Of a stretch of 64,000 nt of DNA, positions 1-8,554 are shown one piece after another. A model generated the notes under the pieces. The model was given only the letters and a program-made list of their open reading frames with translations, searched no databases and was not told the DNA's origin. The stretch comes from JACVRW01 sp963819115 (lineage in GTDB: Bacteria; Actinomycetota; Thermoleophilia; Solirubrobacterales; Thermoleophilaceae): positions 1,798,001 to 1,862,000 of the forward strand of contig CAWFUR010000011.1 in assembly GCA_963819115.1 (NCBI GenBank), given 5' to 3'. The translations under genes and the position numbers were made by a program. How positions within the stretch are numbered: position 1 is the first letter of the stretch; each line of letters begins with the position of its first letter.

Positions 1-1
1 C

Positions 2-751
2 CTAGAGCCGCGCCAGGCCGCCGCTGGCTCCGAGCGACTGGCCGGTCACGTACGAGGCGTCGTCGCTGGCGAGGAAGGTGATCACGGCGGCCACCTCGTC
101 CGGCTGCCCGAGGCGCCGCAGTGACGTGGACCCGATCATGTTCTCCACCAGCCTCTTGCCCATGTCGCCGAACTGCTCCGGGGCGGCCATCAGCAGCGGG
201 GTCTCGATCGGGCCGGGTGCCACCGCGTTGACGGTGATCCCGTACCTGCCGTTCTCCGCCGCCAGCGCCTTGGTGAACCCCAGCACGCCGCCCTTGGCCG
301 CCGAGTACACGGCCGAGCCGCTCGAACCCACCCGGCCGGCCTCCGAGGACACGTTCACGATCCGCCCGCGGCGGCGCTCCTGCATCCCGGGGAGCACGGC
401 GCTCGTGACCGCGATCACGCCGAACAGGTTCACCTCCAGCACCCGCCGCCAGAGCGCCTCGTCGGTCTTGGTGAAGAAGGCCCACTCGTCGTAGCCCGCG
501 TTGTTCACAAGGATGTCCAACGGCCCGAGCTCGGCCTCGGCCGCGCTCACCGCTGAGCCCACCGAGTCGAGCGAGCGCACGTCCAGCTCGAACGCCGCGC
601 CCTCCACCTCGCCGGCCACGGCGGTGGCACCGTCGAGGTTCACGTCGGTCACGGCCACGCGCGCGCCCTCGGCGGCCAGGCGGCGACACGTGGCGGCGCC
701 GATTCCCGAGGCGCCACCCGTGACCAGCGCTGTGCGGTCCGCGAGTCTCAA
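2..751 (-). CDS. SDR-family NAD(P)-dependent oxidoreductase
   Basis: A complete 249-residue classical short-chain dehydrogenase/reductase, the usual length for the family. The Rossmann nucleotide motif TGGASGIG is at residues 11-18, Asp36 at the end of the second strand suggests NAD(H) preference, NNAG is at 83-86, and the catalytic Ser/Tyr/Lys set is Ser135-136, Tyr149 and Lys153 (YSAAK). The only usable start is TTG at 749-751. It is divergent from the F420 genes, with about 60 bases between. The substrate cannot be read from sequence: FabG-like 3-oxoacyl reductases and 3-hydroxyacyl or sugar-alcohol dehydrogenases look alike at this level. Confidence 0.9.
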   Translation of the reverse strand: MRLADRTALVTGGASGIGAATCRRLAAEGARVAVTDVNLDGATAVAGEVEGAAFELDVRSLDSVGSAVSAAEAELGPLDILVNNAGYDEWAFFTKTDEALWRRVLEVNLFGVIAVTSAVLPGMQERRRGRIVNVSSEAGRVGSSGSAVYSAAKGGVLGFTKALAAENGRYGITVNAVAPGPIETPLLMAAPEQFGDMGKRLVENMIGSTSLRRLGQPDEVAAVITFLASDDASYVTGQSLGASGGLARL

Positions 752-814
752 GGCGGGCTGAGACTACCCGTTAGGGTCCGCGGGCATGAGCCTCAACGGG
801 CCGCCGGGGCCCCG

Positions 815-1720
815 CTGATCGCGCTGCTGTCAGGCGGCACCGGGGGCGCGAAGCTCGCTCGCGGCGTATCGGACCTCGATGACCTGGTGGTGATCGCCAA
901 CACCGCCGACGACGCCGAGGTCTACGGCGTGCACGTCTCCCCCGACCCGGACCTGGTCACGTACTGGCTGGCCGGTGAGATCGATGATCGCGGGTACGGG
1001 CTCCGCGGCGACACCTTCGAGGTGGTGGGCGCCCTCGAACGCGCGGGCCGCCCGGCGTGGTTCCGGCTGGGCGACCGAGACCTGGCCATGTGCCTGATCC
1101 GCACCGAGCTGATGCGCTCCGGCGCATCGCTCACCGAGGCGCACGCCGCTGTGGTGTCCGCAATGGGCGTGGACGCCCGGGTCCTGCCGATGTGCGACGA
1201 GCCCGTGACCACCTGGGTGCGCTCGCCGCGCGGAACGCTCCCGTTCCAGGAGTTCATGATCGTGGCCCGCGCCGAGGGGCCTGTCGAGGGCGTGGAGCTT
1301 CGAGGGCTCGAGAGCGCACGCCCCACCGACGCCGTGCTCGCCACCCTTGCGGACGCCGAGGTGATCATCATCGGTCCCTCCAACCCGGTGATCTCGATCG
1401 GCCCGATCCTCGCCCTGCCGGGGATGAGCGAGGCGCTGGCCGCCGCGCCAGCGCCGGTGATCGCCGTCAGCCCGTTCGTGGACGGGCACTCGGTGAAGGG
1501 CCCGAGCGAGGCGTTCTGCGCACACGCCGGGATCGAGACCAGCGCGGCGGGGATCGCCGCGGCCTATTCGGGCGTGCTCGACGGGATCGTGGCCGACGAG
1601 CAGGTGCACGGGCTCCCCTCGGCCTGCATCGACACGCTGATGGACACCCCCGGGGACCGGCGGCGGGTGGCGGGCGCGGCCCTGGACCTGGCCCGCTCGC
1701 TCGCGGGGGAACTACCCTGA
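815..1720 (+). CDS. cofD: 2-phospho-L-lactate transferase CofD (F420 biosynthesis), apparent CTG start
   Basis: CofD joins the activated lactyl or enolpyruvyl phosphate moiety to FO, giving F420-0 or dehydro-F420-0. The signature SGGTGGAKL sits at residues 6-14, followed by ANTADDAEVYG and, later, GPSNPVISIGPIL, all diagnostic of CofD/FbiA. About 301 residues from CTG815 is near the family length. No ATG, GTG or TTG lies in frame upstream of the signature; the first GTG (887) would delete it. An ATG at 786 with an attractive leader is one frame out and stops at 816-818, and one extra G in the GGGG run at 806-809 would join it to the gene. So either CTG is used or a base is missing. cofC and cofE follow on the same strand. 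Confidence 0.88.
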   Translation: MIALLSGGTGGAKLARGVSDLDDLVVIANTADDAEVYGVHVSPDPDLVTYWLAGEIDDRGYGLRGDTFEVVGALERAGRPAWFRLGDRDLAMCLIRTELMRSGASLTEAHAAVVSAMGVDARVLPMCDEPVTTWVRSPRGTLPFQEFMIVARAEGPVEGVELRGLESARPTDAVLATLADAEVIIIGPSNPVISIGPILALPGMSEALAAAPAPVIAVSPFVDGHSVKGPSEAFCAHAGIETSAAGIAAAYSGVLDGIVADEQVHGLPSACIDTLMDTPGDRRRVAGAALDLARSLAGELP

Positions 1721-1726
1721 ACCAGC

Positions 1727-1763
1727 GAGGAGCGGAGCGCGATCGGTGATCGCGCGAGCACCG
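1727..1763 (+). repeat. Dispersed hairpin element, family B, copy 1
   Basis: A 37-base element between cofD and cofC: left flank GAGGAGCGGAGC, a 6-base stem (GCGATC/GATCGC) with 3-base loop, right flank GCGAGCACCG. The same layout recurs at 34257, 39345, 39397 and 49838. Here the outer stem pair is G-C where the 39 kb copies have C-G. Confidence 0.7.
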
Positions 1764-1778
1764 GAGCATGCCATCACG

Positions 1779-2448
1779 ATGAAGAGCTTCGCGATCCTCC
1801 CAGTCAAGACCTTCGGCGCGGCCAAGCAGCGGCTCTCCCCGGCGATGGACGCCGCCCCGCGCCGGGCCCTGGCCGAGGCCATGGTGGCCGACGTGCTCGC
1901 CGCCCTGGCACGCGTTCCCGAGCTCGACGCGACGGTGGTGGTCACCGCCGACCCCTCGGCTCGCGAGGCCGCGCTGTCGGCTGGAGCCGAGGTGCGTGGC
2001 CGACGCCGAGCAGGCGGGCCAGTCCCCCGCCGCGGCCGCCGGGATCCGCCACGCACTGGCCGCCGGGGCCACCCGGGTGCTGCTCGTGCCCGGGGACACG
2101 CCGCTGGTGGACCCCGCGGAGATCTCGAGCCTGCTCGCGAGCACGCCCTCGCCCGGGGTCACGATCGTGCCCGACCGCCATGGCCCGGGCACGAACGCGC
2201 TGGTGCTGGATCCGCCGGCGGTGCTCGCGCCGAGCTTCGGACCGGGCAGCTTCGAGCGGCACGCGGCCGCCGCCCGGGCCGCGGGAGCGGAGCCGCGGGT
2301 GGAGCACCCGCCGGGGCTGCTGCTGGACGTGGACACCGGCGACGACCTCGCCACCGTGGCCGCGGCACTCGAGCAGCGCCCCGGCGCCGCGCCCAGGACA
2401 CGGGCCGCGCTCGCGGAGCGCGCCGCGTCGGCCGGGGTCTCGGCCTGA
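1779..2448 (+). pseudogene. cofC: 2-phospho-L-lactate / phosphoenolpyruvate guanylyltransferase CofC, apparent one-base frameshift
   Basis: CofC (FbiD in mycobacteria) uses GTP to activate 2-phospholactate or PEP for CofD. The N-terminal part from ATG1779 reads MKSFAILPVKTFGAAKQRL, the typical start. After AREAALSAGAEV the reading continues in the +1 frame as VADAEQAGQSPAAAAGIRHA, then VLLVPGDTPLVD and TIVPDRHGPGTNAL, through to the stop at 2446-2448. Removing C1995 (GTG-C-GTG-GCC-GAC) restores one continuous protein of about 222 residues with every CofC block in order. The first frame stays open into cofE because the DNA is so GC-rich, so a naive call merges the two genes. I cannot tell sequencing error from real mutation or programmed shift. 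Confidence 0.82.
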
Positions 2449-3194
2449 AGCTCGAGGTCACCCCTCTCGGGCCGCTCCCGGAGGTCCAGCCCGGCGACGA
2501 CCTGGCCGCGATGCTGGCCGCGGCCGCTCCGGCGGACCTGTCGAGCCACGACGTCGTGGCCGTGGCCCACAAGGTGATCTCGAAGGCCGAGGGCCGGTTG
2601 CGCCCACTCCGGGACGTGGTGCCGGGGGAACGTGCCGTGAGCCTGGCGGCCGGCTACGACAAGGACCCCCGCGTGGTGCAGGTGGTGCTCGACGAGTCGG
2701 CCGAGGTGCTGAGGGCGGAGCACGGGGTGCTGATCTGCGTGACAAGGCACGGATTCGTGTGCGCGAACGCGGGCGTGGATCAGTCGAACGTCGGCCGCGA
2801 GGACATGGCCCTGCTGCTGCCCGAGGACCCGGACGCCTCCGCGCGCGCACTGCGCCGCGGCATCGAGGCGACCCGCGGCGTGCGGCCCGCGGTGCTGGTC
2901 ACCGACTCCTTCGGGAGGGCGTGGCGCCTGGGACAGACCGACGTGGCCATAGGCACGGCCGGACTCGCGCCGCTCGAGGACTGGCGCGGCCTTGCCGACG
3001 CTGATGGCCGTGAGATGCGGGCCACGATGATCGCCGTGGCCGATGCCGCGGCCGCCGCCGCGGACCTCGCCCGGGCCAAGGACGAGGGCCGGCCGGCGGT
3101 GTTGCTCCGGGGCCTCGGGCGCTTCGTCTCCGCGGATGACGGACCCGTCGCGGCTGCGCTGCGCCGCCCCCCTGAAGAGGACCTCTTCCGCTAG
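2445..3194 (+). CDS. cofE: F420-0:gamma-glutamyl ligase CofE, apparent CTG start
   Basis: CofE adds gamma-linked glutamates to F420-0. Recognisable blocks are LPEVQPGDDL, VAVAHKVISKAEGR, DPRVVQVVLDES, HGFVCANAGVDQSN, VLVTDSFGRAWRLGQTDVAIG and the LEDWRGLADADGREM region. Length from CTG2445 is 249 residues, normal for stand-alone CofE; the nitroreductase-like domain fused in mycobacterial FbiB is absent. The CTG overlaps the cofC stop as CTGA, matching the ATGA/GTGA overlaps elsewhere in this window, and no ATG/GTG/TTG lies near the expected N-terminus. The alternative is readthrough from the shifted cofC frame. It lies 32 bases before the GH5 gene. Confidence 0.88.
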   Translation: MKLEVTPLGPLPEVQPGDDLAAMLAAAAPADLSSHDVVAVAHKVISKAEGRLRPLRDVVPGERAVSLAAGYDKDPRVVQVVLDESAEVLRAEHGVLICVTRHGFVCANAGVDQSNVGREDMALLLPEDPDASARALRRGIEATRGVRPAVLVTDSFGRAWRLGQTDVAIGTAGLAPLEDWRGLADADGREMRATMIAVADAAAAAADLARAKDEGRPAVLLRGLGRFVSADDGPVAAALRRPPEEDLFR

Positions 3195-3226
3195 GAAAGC
3201 CCACGGTGGATTAGGCTCGCGCACGC

Positions 3227-4651
3227 ATGATCGTCGATCATCTCGCCGCCTCACGCCGCATCGCGTTGGCCGTCGCCGTCGTCCTCCTGTCCGGGCTCTT
3301 CGTCACCGGAGCCCGCGCTGACACACCGCTCTCCCACCAGGGCCGCTGGATCACCGACGCCCATGGCCGCGTGGTCACGCTCCACGGCGTGAACGAGGTG
3401 ACCAAGAAGGCTCCCTTCCATCCCGCGGGCGACGGCTTCGGGCGCGACGACGCCCGCTTCCTCTCGGAGAACGGCTTCAACCTCGTGCGCGTCGGCGTGG
3501 AGTTCCAGGGTCTGATGCCCGAGCCGGGCCGGATCGACTGGGGGTACGTGAACTCCATCGGCCAGGTGGTTCGCGACCTGGCCAGGGAGCACGTCTACGT
3601 GCTGCTCGACTTCCACCAGGACGGGTACGGCCCGGGCCTGGGCGACAACGGCTTCCCGGCCTGGATGCAGATCACGGACGGGCTTCCCAACCCGAACGTG
3701 GGCTTCCCGGCGTACTACGTGGCCAACCCGGCGGTCCAGCGCGCCTTTGAGAACTTCTACGCCAACCGGCCCGGCCCCGCCGGCATCGGTCTCCAGGACT
3801 ACTTCGTACAGGGGCTGCGGGCCATCGTCTGGCGCTTCGCGCACGACCCGCGCGTGGTCGGGTACGAGCTGATGAACGAGCCCTGGCCGGGAGCGGACTG
3901 GGCCGCCTGCTTCGCCGGCACCGGCTGCCCGGCCCAGGAGCAGGCGCGCCTCCGGCCCTTCTACGCCAAGGCCACCGCGGCGGTCCGCCGCATCACCCGG
4001 CGCCAGCAGGTCTTCGTCGAGCCCTTCTCCACCTTCAACTTCGGCGGCGGGCCCACGACCCTGCCCGGCGCGGGCTCGGGCGACGCGCTGGCCACCCACT
4101 CCTACGCGGGCAACGCGACGGGCGAGGCCAGCGTGCTCGACCACTCGATCGCCGCGGCCGACCGCGACGACGCCGCGCTGCTGGTCACCGAGTTCGGGGC
4201 CACGGGAGACCCGGTGCCGATTCGCCGCATCCTCGACGGCTTCGACGCGCGCGGCGTGTCCTGGGCCTTCTGGGCCTACAACGAGAACCTGATCGCGGAC
4301 CGCACCGTCCCGGCGAGCCTGAACGCCCTGCGCAGCCCGGCGGCGTTCCGGGCCCTCGTGCAGCCCTATCCGCCGGCCCTCGCCGGAACGCCGGGGAGCG
4401 CTCATTTCGACCCGGCCACCGGGTCCTACACCCTGAGCTACTCCACCGCCGGCCCGAGCGGGCACCGCTACCCCTGGGGCCTCGAGTCGGTGCTGTCGGT
4501 GCCGAAGCTCCAGTATCCGGACGGCTACACGGCGAGTGTCTCCGGTGCGCGGATCACGTCGCGGCCGTGCGCCGAGCGCCTGACCCTCCGCACCTGGCCG
4601 TGGGCGCGCAACGTGAGCGTCACGCTCGCCCGCGGCGGCACCTGCCGCTGA
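3227..4651 (+). CDS. Secreted glycoside hydrolase family 5 (endoglycoceramidase-like)
   Basis: A 474-residue exported clan GH-A hydrolase. Residues about 11-31 form a hydrophobic signal peptide ending ARA. LHGVNEV (52-58) and DFHQDGYG (128-135) match the endoglycoceramidase-type GH5 subgroup. NEPW (217-220) supplies the acid/base Glu218, and LLVTEFGA supplies the nucleophile Glu322; FWAYNEN follows. A C-terminal beta-rich stretch of roughly 90 residues carries SYSTAGPSGHRYPWGLES, as in endoglycosylceramidases. The likely substrate is a glycolipid or other beta-linked glycoside, which is inference. The next gene starts one base after the stop. Confidence 0.87.
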   Translation: MIVDHLAASRRIALAVAVVLLSGLFVTGARADTPLSHQGRWITDAHGRVVTLHGVNEVTKKAPFHPAGDGFGRDDARFLSENGFNLVRVGVEFQGLMPEPGRIDWGYVNSIGQVVRDLAREHVYVLLDFHQDGYGPGLGDNGFPAWMQITDGLPNPNVGFPAYYVANPAVQRAFENFYANRPGPAGIGLQDYFVQGLRAIVWRFAHDPRVVGYELMNEPWPGADWAACFAGTGCPAQEQARLRPFYAKATAAVRRITRRQQVFVEPFSTFNFGGGPTTLPGAGSGDALATHSYAGNATGEASVLDHSIAAADRDDAALLVTEFGATGDPVPIRRILDGFDARGVSWAFWAYNENLIADRTVPASLNALRSPAAFRALVQPYPPALAGTPGSAHFDPATGSYTLSYSTAGPSGHRYPWGLESVLSVPKLQYPDGYTASVSGARITSRPCAERLTLRTWPWARNVSVTLARGGTCR

Positions 4652-4652
4652 C

Positions 4653-6164
4653 ATGGCCACGGAGGAGATCACGGAGGTTCGGCTGCTCGACAACTACGTC
4701 GGGGGCCGCTGGACGCCGTCGGGCTCCGCCGAGGCGCTGGACGTGACCAATCCCGCGACCGGTCACACGCTGGCCCGCGTGCCGCTGTCCGCCCGCGCGG
4801 ACCTGGACGCCGCGGTTAATGCCGCGCGAGAAGCGCTGCCGGCCTGGCGCGCGGTGAGCGTGATCGAGCGCGCGCGTCGGCTGTTCGCGCTGCGCGAGGG
4901 ACTGGACGCCCGCCGCGAGGAGATGGCCATGTCCGTGACGGCCGAGATGGGCAAGACCATCGGCGACGCGCGCGCCGAGGTGGCCCGGATGATCGAGATG
5001 GTGGAGGCGGCCTGCGCCGTTCCCACCACCATGCAGGGCCGGATCATCGAGGACGTGGCCCGCAACGTGGATGCCGAGACCGTGCGCCAGCCCGTCGGAG
5101 TGTGCGCGGCCATCGTGCCGTTCAACTTCCCCGCGATGGTGCCGTTCTGGTTCCTGCCCTTCGCCATCGCCTGCGGGAACGCGTTCATCCTCAAGCCCTC
5201 GGAGCAGGTCCCTCTCACGCAGCAGATCGCCTTCGAGGTCCTGGACTCGCTCGACCTCCCGCCCGGAGTGGTGAACCTGGTGAACGGCGGCCGCGAGGTC
5301 GTGGAGGGGATCCTCGAGCACCCGGGAATCGACGCGGTGTCATTCGTCGGCTCGGCTCCGGTGGCCCGGATCGTCTACGAGCGGGCGGCCGCGACGGGCA
5401 AGCGGGTGCAGGCCCTCGGCGGCGCGAAGAACCACATGGTCGTGATGCCCGACGCGGTGATCGACCGGACGGTGGACGGCATCATCGGGTCCGCCTTCGG
5501 AGCCGCGGGGCAGCGCTGCATGGCCGGCTCCGTGGTGGTCACGGTGGGCGAGGCCCACGAGCGCCTGCTCTCCCCGCTGCGCGAGGCCACCGAGGCGCTG
5601 CGCGTGGGCAACGGCGCCGACGAGACCACCGACGTGGGCCCGGTGGTCTCCCCCACGGCGCGCGATCGCATCCGCGCCGCCATCGACCGGGCGGTGGACG
5701 AGGGTGCCACCGCGGTGGTGGACGGCCGGAGCGTGCCCGCCGCCGGTGATGGTGGCGGCGCGTTCCTGGGACCCACGATCCTCACCGACGTCGGGCCGGG
5801 CTCGGAGATGGCGCGGGAGGAGGTCTTCGGCCCCGTGCTGGCGATCGTGAGAGTGGAGACCCTCGACGAGGCGATCGACGTGGTGAACGGCAGCCGTTTC
5901 GGCAACGGCACGTCGATCTTCACCGAGTCGGGCGCCTCGGTCCGCCGCTACCGGCACGACGTGGAGGCCGGAATGGTGGGCGTGAACATCGGCGTGGCCG
6001 CGCCCGTGGCCTTCTTCCCGTTCTCCGGCTGGAAGGACTCGTTCCTGGGCGACCTGCACGCGCACGGCCCCGACGCGGTGGAGTTCTTCACCCGCAAGAA
6101 GACCGTGACCAGCCGCTGGTTCTCGAGCGGCCAGGGCGACGGGCCCTACTTCGTCGAGAGCTAG
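4653..6164 (+). CDS. mmsA: CoA-acylating methylmalonate-semialdehyde dehydrogenase
   Basis: Converts (methyl)malonate semialdehyde plus CoA and NAD+ to propionyl- or acetyl-CoA and CO2, in valine, myo-inositol or beta-alanine breakdown. The 503-residue length fits. The family block VGVCAAIVPFNFPAMVPFW is present; the catalytic cysteine is Cys289 in GQRCMAGS; FGPVLAIVRVETLDEAI and the ending FPFSGWKDSFLGDLHAHGP, then FFTRKKTVTSRW, are MmsA-type. No other valine or inositol gene is adjacent, so the pathway is unresolved. Its stop overlaps that of the convergent lipoprotein gene. Confidence 0.93.
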   Translation: MATEEITEVRLLDNYVGGRWTPSGSAEALDVTNPATGHTLARVPLSARADLDAAVNAAREALPAWRAVSVIERARRLFALREGLDARREEMAMSVTAEMGKTIGDARAEVARMIEMVEAACAVPTTMQGRIIEDVARNVDAETVRQPVGVCAAIVPFNFPAMVPFWFLPFAIACGNAFILKPSEQVPLTQQIAFEVLDSLDLPPGVVNLVNGGREVVEGILEHPGIDAVSFVGSAPVARIVYERAAATGKRVQALGGAKNHMVVMPDAVIDRTVDGIIGSAFGAAGQRCMAGSVVVTVGEAHERLLSPLREATEALRVGNGADETTDVGPVVSPTARDRIRAAIDRAVDEGATAVVDGRSVPAAGDGGGAFLGPTILTDVGPGSEMAREEVFGPVLAIVRVETLDEAIDVVNGSRFGNGTSIFTESGASVRRYRHDVEAGMVGVNIGVAAPVAFFPFSGWKDSFLGDLHAHGPDAVEFFTRKKTVTSRWFSSGQGDGPYFVES

Positions 6165-6847
6165 GGGCGCGCCAGGCGCAGCACCCCGGAGGCGCTGTCG
6201 ATGGTCAGGCGGTCGCCGCTGCAGGTGACCTTCGCCCGCCCGTCGGGCACGACGGCCGGGGCCACCGCGGACACCGGCAGCTCGAAGCTCTGGCCGAGGC
6301 CCGTCACGGTCACGGTGCCCTCCGAGCCGGTCTGGCGGAAGCGGAGACGCTTTCCTGCCGCCCGTGTCAGGCCCCCGTGTGCGGAGCCGTTGATCTTCAG
6401 CGTGCCCTTGATGCCAAGCACCTTGCCGTGCATCGGCCTGCTCCCGATTCCGTGCATGGCCCAGCGGCGGCCGCTGAACTCGAGCGCGAGCCCGCGGCCG
6501 CGCCCCGACAGCTCGATCGATCCGAGGGGTGAGTCCAGGCTGCGCTTGCTCTGGAAGGACAGGCTCCGGTAGGTGCCGGTCAGGCAGCCGCGACCCGGGG
6601 ATGTCTGGGGGACGGCGCGCCCCGCGGGCGCGGGGGTGTTGGCGGTCCCGTCGTTCGGCTGATCGCCCGTGTCCGGCGCGGGCGCCGTGGTGGTGTCACC
6701 GCCGGTTGCCGGCGAGGTCGTGGCCGGCGAGGTGGTGCTGGAGGTTCCGGACGCGTCCCTGTCGTTGTCGTTGTCGTCGCCACCGCCGCAGCCGGCCACC
6801 GCGAGTGCCGCGGCGACCGCGATCAGGGTGAATCGATTGACAAGCAC
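6161..6847 (-). CDS. Putative lipoprotein of unknown function
   Basis: A signal peptide with lipobox VAGC is followed by a low-complexity Asp/Thr/Ser/Pro linker of about 70 residues, then a C-terminal domain of about 130 residues rich in short beta-strand patterns (CLTGTYRSLSFQS, GTLKINGSAHGG, GTVTVTGLGQSFELP). I recognise no family. GTG at 6845-6847 (MLVNRFTLIAV) puts the signal peptide in the usual place; an in-frame start at 6892 adds 15 basic residues. From 6847 it overlaps the end of the upstream 166-residue gene by 25 bases and may be the last gene of the MlaE operon. It converges with mmsA. Confidence 0.7.
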   Translation of the reverse strand: MLVNRFTLIAVAAALAVAGCGGGDDNDNDRDASGTSSTTSPATTSPATGGDTTTAPAPDTGDQPNDGTANTPAPAGRAVPQTSPGRGCLTGTYRSLSFQSKRSLDSPLGSIELSGRGRGLALEFSGRRWAMHGIGSRPMHGKVLGIKGTLKINGSAHGGLTRAAGKRLRFRQTGSEGTVTVTGLGQSFELPVSAVAPAVVPDGRAKVTCSGDRLTIDSASGVLRLARP

Positions 6848-7323
6848 CCTGCGGGTTGTAACGGACAGCCGGACGAGACGACGACCCGCCACCAGCTCGC
6901 GAGCATCCCGAGCAGCCCGAAACGCGGCCGCACGTGCCAGTCGTGGCAGCCGGGCTCGCCGATGTCGCGGTTGGACACCCGCACCCAGCGGTGCCCCGCC
7001 GGGTCGGCGAGCATCTCCTCCCGGAGGCGGCGATTTCCCTCCTCCAGCTCGAGCCGCTCGGCGAACAGCCGGCGGGACTCGGCCAGCCGGTCGGCGAGCG
7101 CGTCCCTCAGCTCCTCGAGCCGGCCGAGCGAGAGGAGCGCGGCCGGGCCGCCCGCCACCGTGAGGGTCGGAAGGCCGATGCGCGGCCAGGTGGAGCAGGC
7201 CTGCTCCGAGAGCTCGCGCTCGAGCCGCGCGACCTGGGCCCGCAGCGCTCGGCGTGCGGCCACCTCGCCGCCGGCCGGAGCGGTGCGCGGAGGTGCGACC
7301 CGCGGCCGGCCCTGGGCGATCAT
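6823..7323 (-). CDS. Conserved coiled-coil protein of unknown function, last core gene of the MlaE operon
   Basis: A 166-residue cytosolic protein starting at ATG 7321-7323, which overlaps the stop of the permease gene (ATGA). Residues about 20-110 are heptad-like and charged (RALRAQVARLERELSEQ, LADRLAESRRLFAERLELEE). A conserved-looking tail follows: HRWVRVSNRDIGEPGC, DWHVRPRFGLLGM, WWRVVVSSGCPL. The Cys and His residues of this tail could bind a metal. I recall similar tails in Thermoleophilia proteins but know no function. Tight coupling to the permease suggests a cytoplasmic partner of the transporter, possibly in place of a classical ATPase-associated subunit; that is inference. Confidence 0.75.
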   Translation of the reverse strand: MIAQGRPRVAPPRTAPAGGEVAARRALRAQVARLERELSEQACSTWPRIGLPTLTVAGGPAALLSLGRLEELRDALADRLAESRRLFAERLELEEGNRRLREEMLADPAGHRWVRVSNRDIGEPGCHDWHVRPRFGLLGMLASWWRVVVSSGCPLQPAGCLSIDSP

Positions 7324-8114
7324 CCGCCCACCGGCGCTCTCGGGTTCGAGCCCCAGAAGACCTGTGTGCCCACCATGCCCACGATGTGGACCAGCACGGT
7401 GTTCAGGACCATGGACTTCGCGGTCGCGGTGCCCACGCCGACCGGCCCGCCGGAGGCGTTGTAGCCGTAGTAGCACCCCACGAGCACGATCAGCGTGGCC
7501 ATGGCCATGCCCTTGATCAGGCTGTAGAAGAGGTCGGGTGGGTTCTGGAACATCCAGAAGATCAGGAAGAACCCTCCCGAGGACACCTCGCCGATCTGCT
7601 GTACCACGGCCACATAGGACGCCAGGAAGCCGGCGCCCACGGCGCCGATGTACACCGCCGGAAGCACCAGCCAGGCACCGAGCAGGCGGGTGGCGCAGAG
7701 GAAGACGATGGAGTTGATGCCCATCACCTCGAGCGCGTCGATCTCGTCCGAGATGCGCATGGCGCCGATCTCGGCCACCAGGCCCGTGCCCACCTTGGCC
7801 GACATCATGTAGCCGAACGCGTACGGGAGAACCTCGCGCAGGTCGCACCAGGCGGCGAACGTCCCCGCGTTCGAGGGCGCGCCAACCGAGCGGCTGAAGT
7901 AGGCGCCCTCGATGCCGCACTCCAGGCCGAGCAGGAACGCGAGGCCCCAGATCACCACGGCGGAGCCCAGGATCAGGACGCCGGCCTGGCGCAGCGCCTC
8001 GCCCAGGAACCGGAGCACTCTGCCGCTGAACACGTCGGCCACAACGCGGCCGCCGAAGCGAGCCACGTCGCCGAGCGAGGCGATCAGGTCGTGCGGCACC
8101 GTCAGCCAGGTCAT
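7320..8114 (-). CDS. MlaE/YrbE-family ABC transporter permease (second copy)
   Basis: A 264-residue MlaE-type permease with about five or six membrane segments. Family blocks are FGYMMSAKVGTGLVAEIGAM, RISDEIDALEVMGIN and ATRLLGAWLVLPAVY, and the late GYNASGGPVGVGTATAKS corresponds to the GxxxxGGAxGVG loop of the family. MlaE proteins move phospholipids or sterols, normally with an MlaF ATPase and MCE-domain proteins; neither is encoded in this window. It overlaps both neighbours by 4 bases and so is translated as part of an operon with the other MlaE-like permease. Confidence 0.88.
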   Translation of the reverse strand: MTWLTVPHDLIASLGDVARFGGRVVADVFSGRVLRFLGEALRQAGVLILGSAVVIWGLAFLLGLECGIEGAYFSRSVGAPSNAGTFAAWCDLREVLPYAFGYMMSAKVGTGLVAEIGAMRISDEIDALEVMGINSIVFLCATRLLGAWLVLPAVYIGAVGAGFLASYVAVVQQIGEVSSGGFFLIFWMFQNPPDLFYSLIKGMAMATLIVLVGCYYGYNASGGPVGVGTATAKSMVLNTVLVHIVGMVGTQVFWGSNPRAPVGG

Positions 8115-8554
8115 GACGGGGCGAGCGGGCTGTCAGCGAAGAAGAAGAACCAGATCGCGATCAGCACCAGCGCGGCGAAAGCCGATGCCGTCATGGACAC
8201 CTCGATCAGCGTGCGCGGGCCGCGCGCGCGGCGCAGCGTCTCGCGCTCCGCGCTGGAGCTGGCGAGCCAAGCCGACCGGCGCGGCGGGCCGGCGGGGCCG
8301 CCGCGCATGTCCTCGTAGAGGCCGTTGAGGCGATACAGGACCCAGCCGCACAGCACCATCGACAGGGGGATGCCGAGGAGAGCGGCGAAGAGGAACATCT
8401 CCGCGCGGTCGGTGAGCTCGCCCGCCAGCCAGAGGCCGGCAACGGGCAGGCCGATCCAGAGCACGGCGCTCCCCACCACCACGCTCACGGCCAGCAGCGC
8501 GATGGTCAGTGCCCGGGTCACGCGCTCGCCCATCTCCAGGAGATCCTCCGCCAT
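8111..8554 (-). CDS. Small membrane protein between two MlaE permeases, function unknown
   Basis: A 147-residue protein with three likely membrane helices at about 14-40, 50-72 and 120-140, separated by a basic cytoplasmic loop containing DMRGGPAGPPRR. The start codon abuts the stop of the first permease with no gap, and its own stop overlaps the start of the second permease. I recognise no domain. Its position suggests a transporter accessory subunit. Confidence 0.75.
   Translation of the reverse strand: MAEDLLEMGERVTRALTIALLAVSVVVGSAVLWIGLPVAGLWLAGELTDRAEMFLFAALLGIPLSMVLCGWVLYRLNGLYEDMRGGPAGPPRRSAWLASSSAERETLRRARGPRTLIEVSMTASAFAALVLIAIWFFFFADSPLAPS

Noticed and set aside
1746..3194. A single cofC-cofE fusion protein
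   Set aside because: The middle (about 1998-2440) is in the wrong frame for CofC and low-complexity; a frameshift explains it better.
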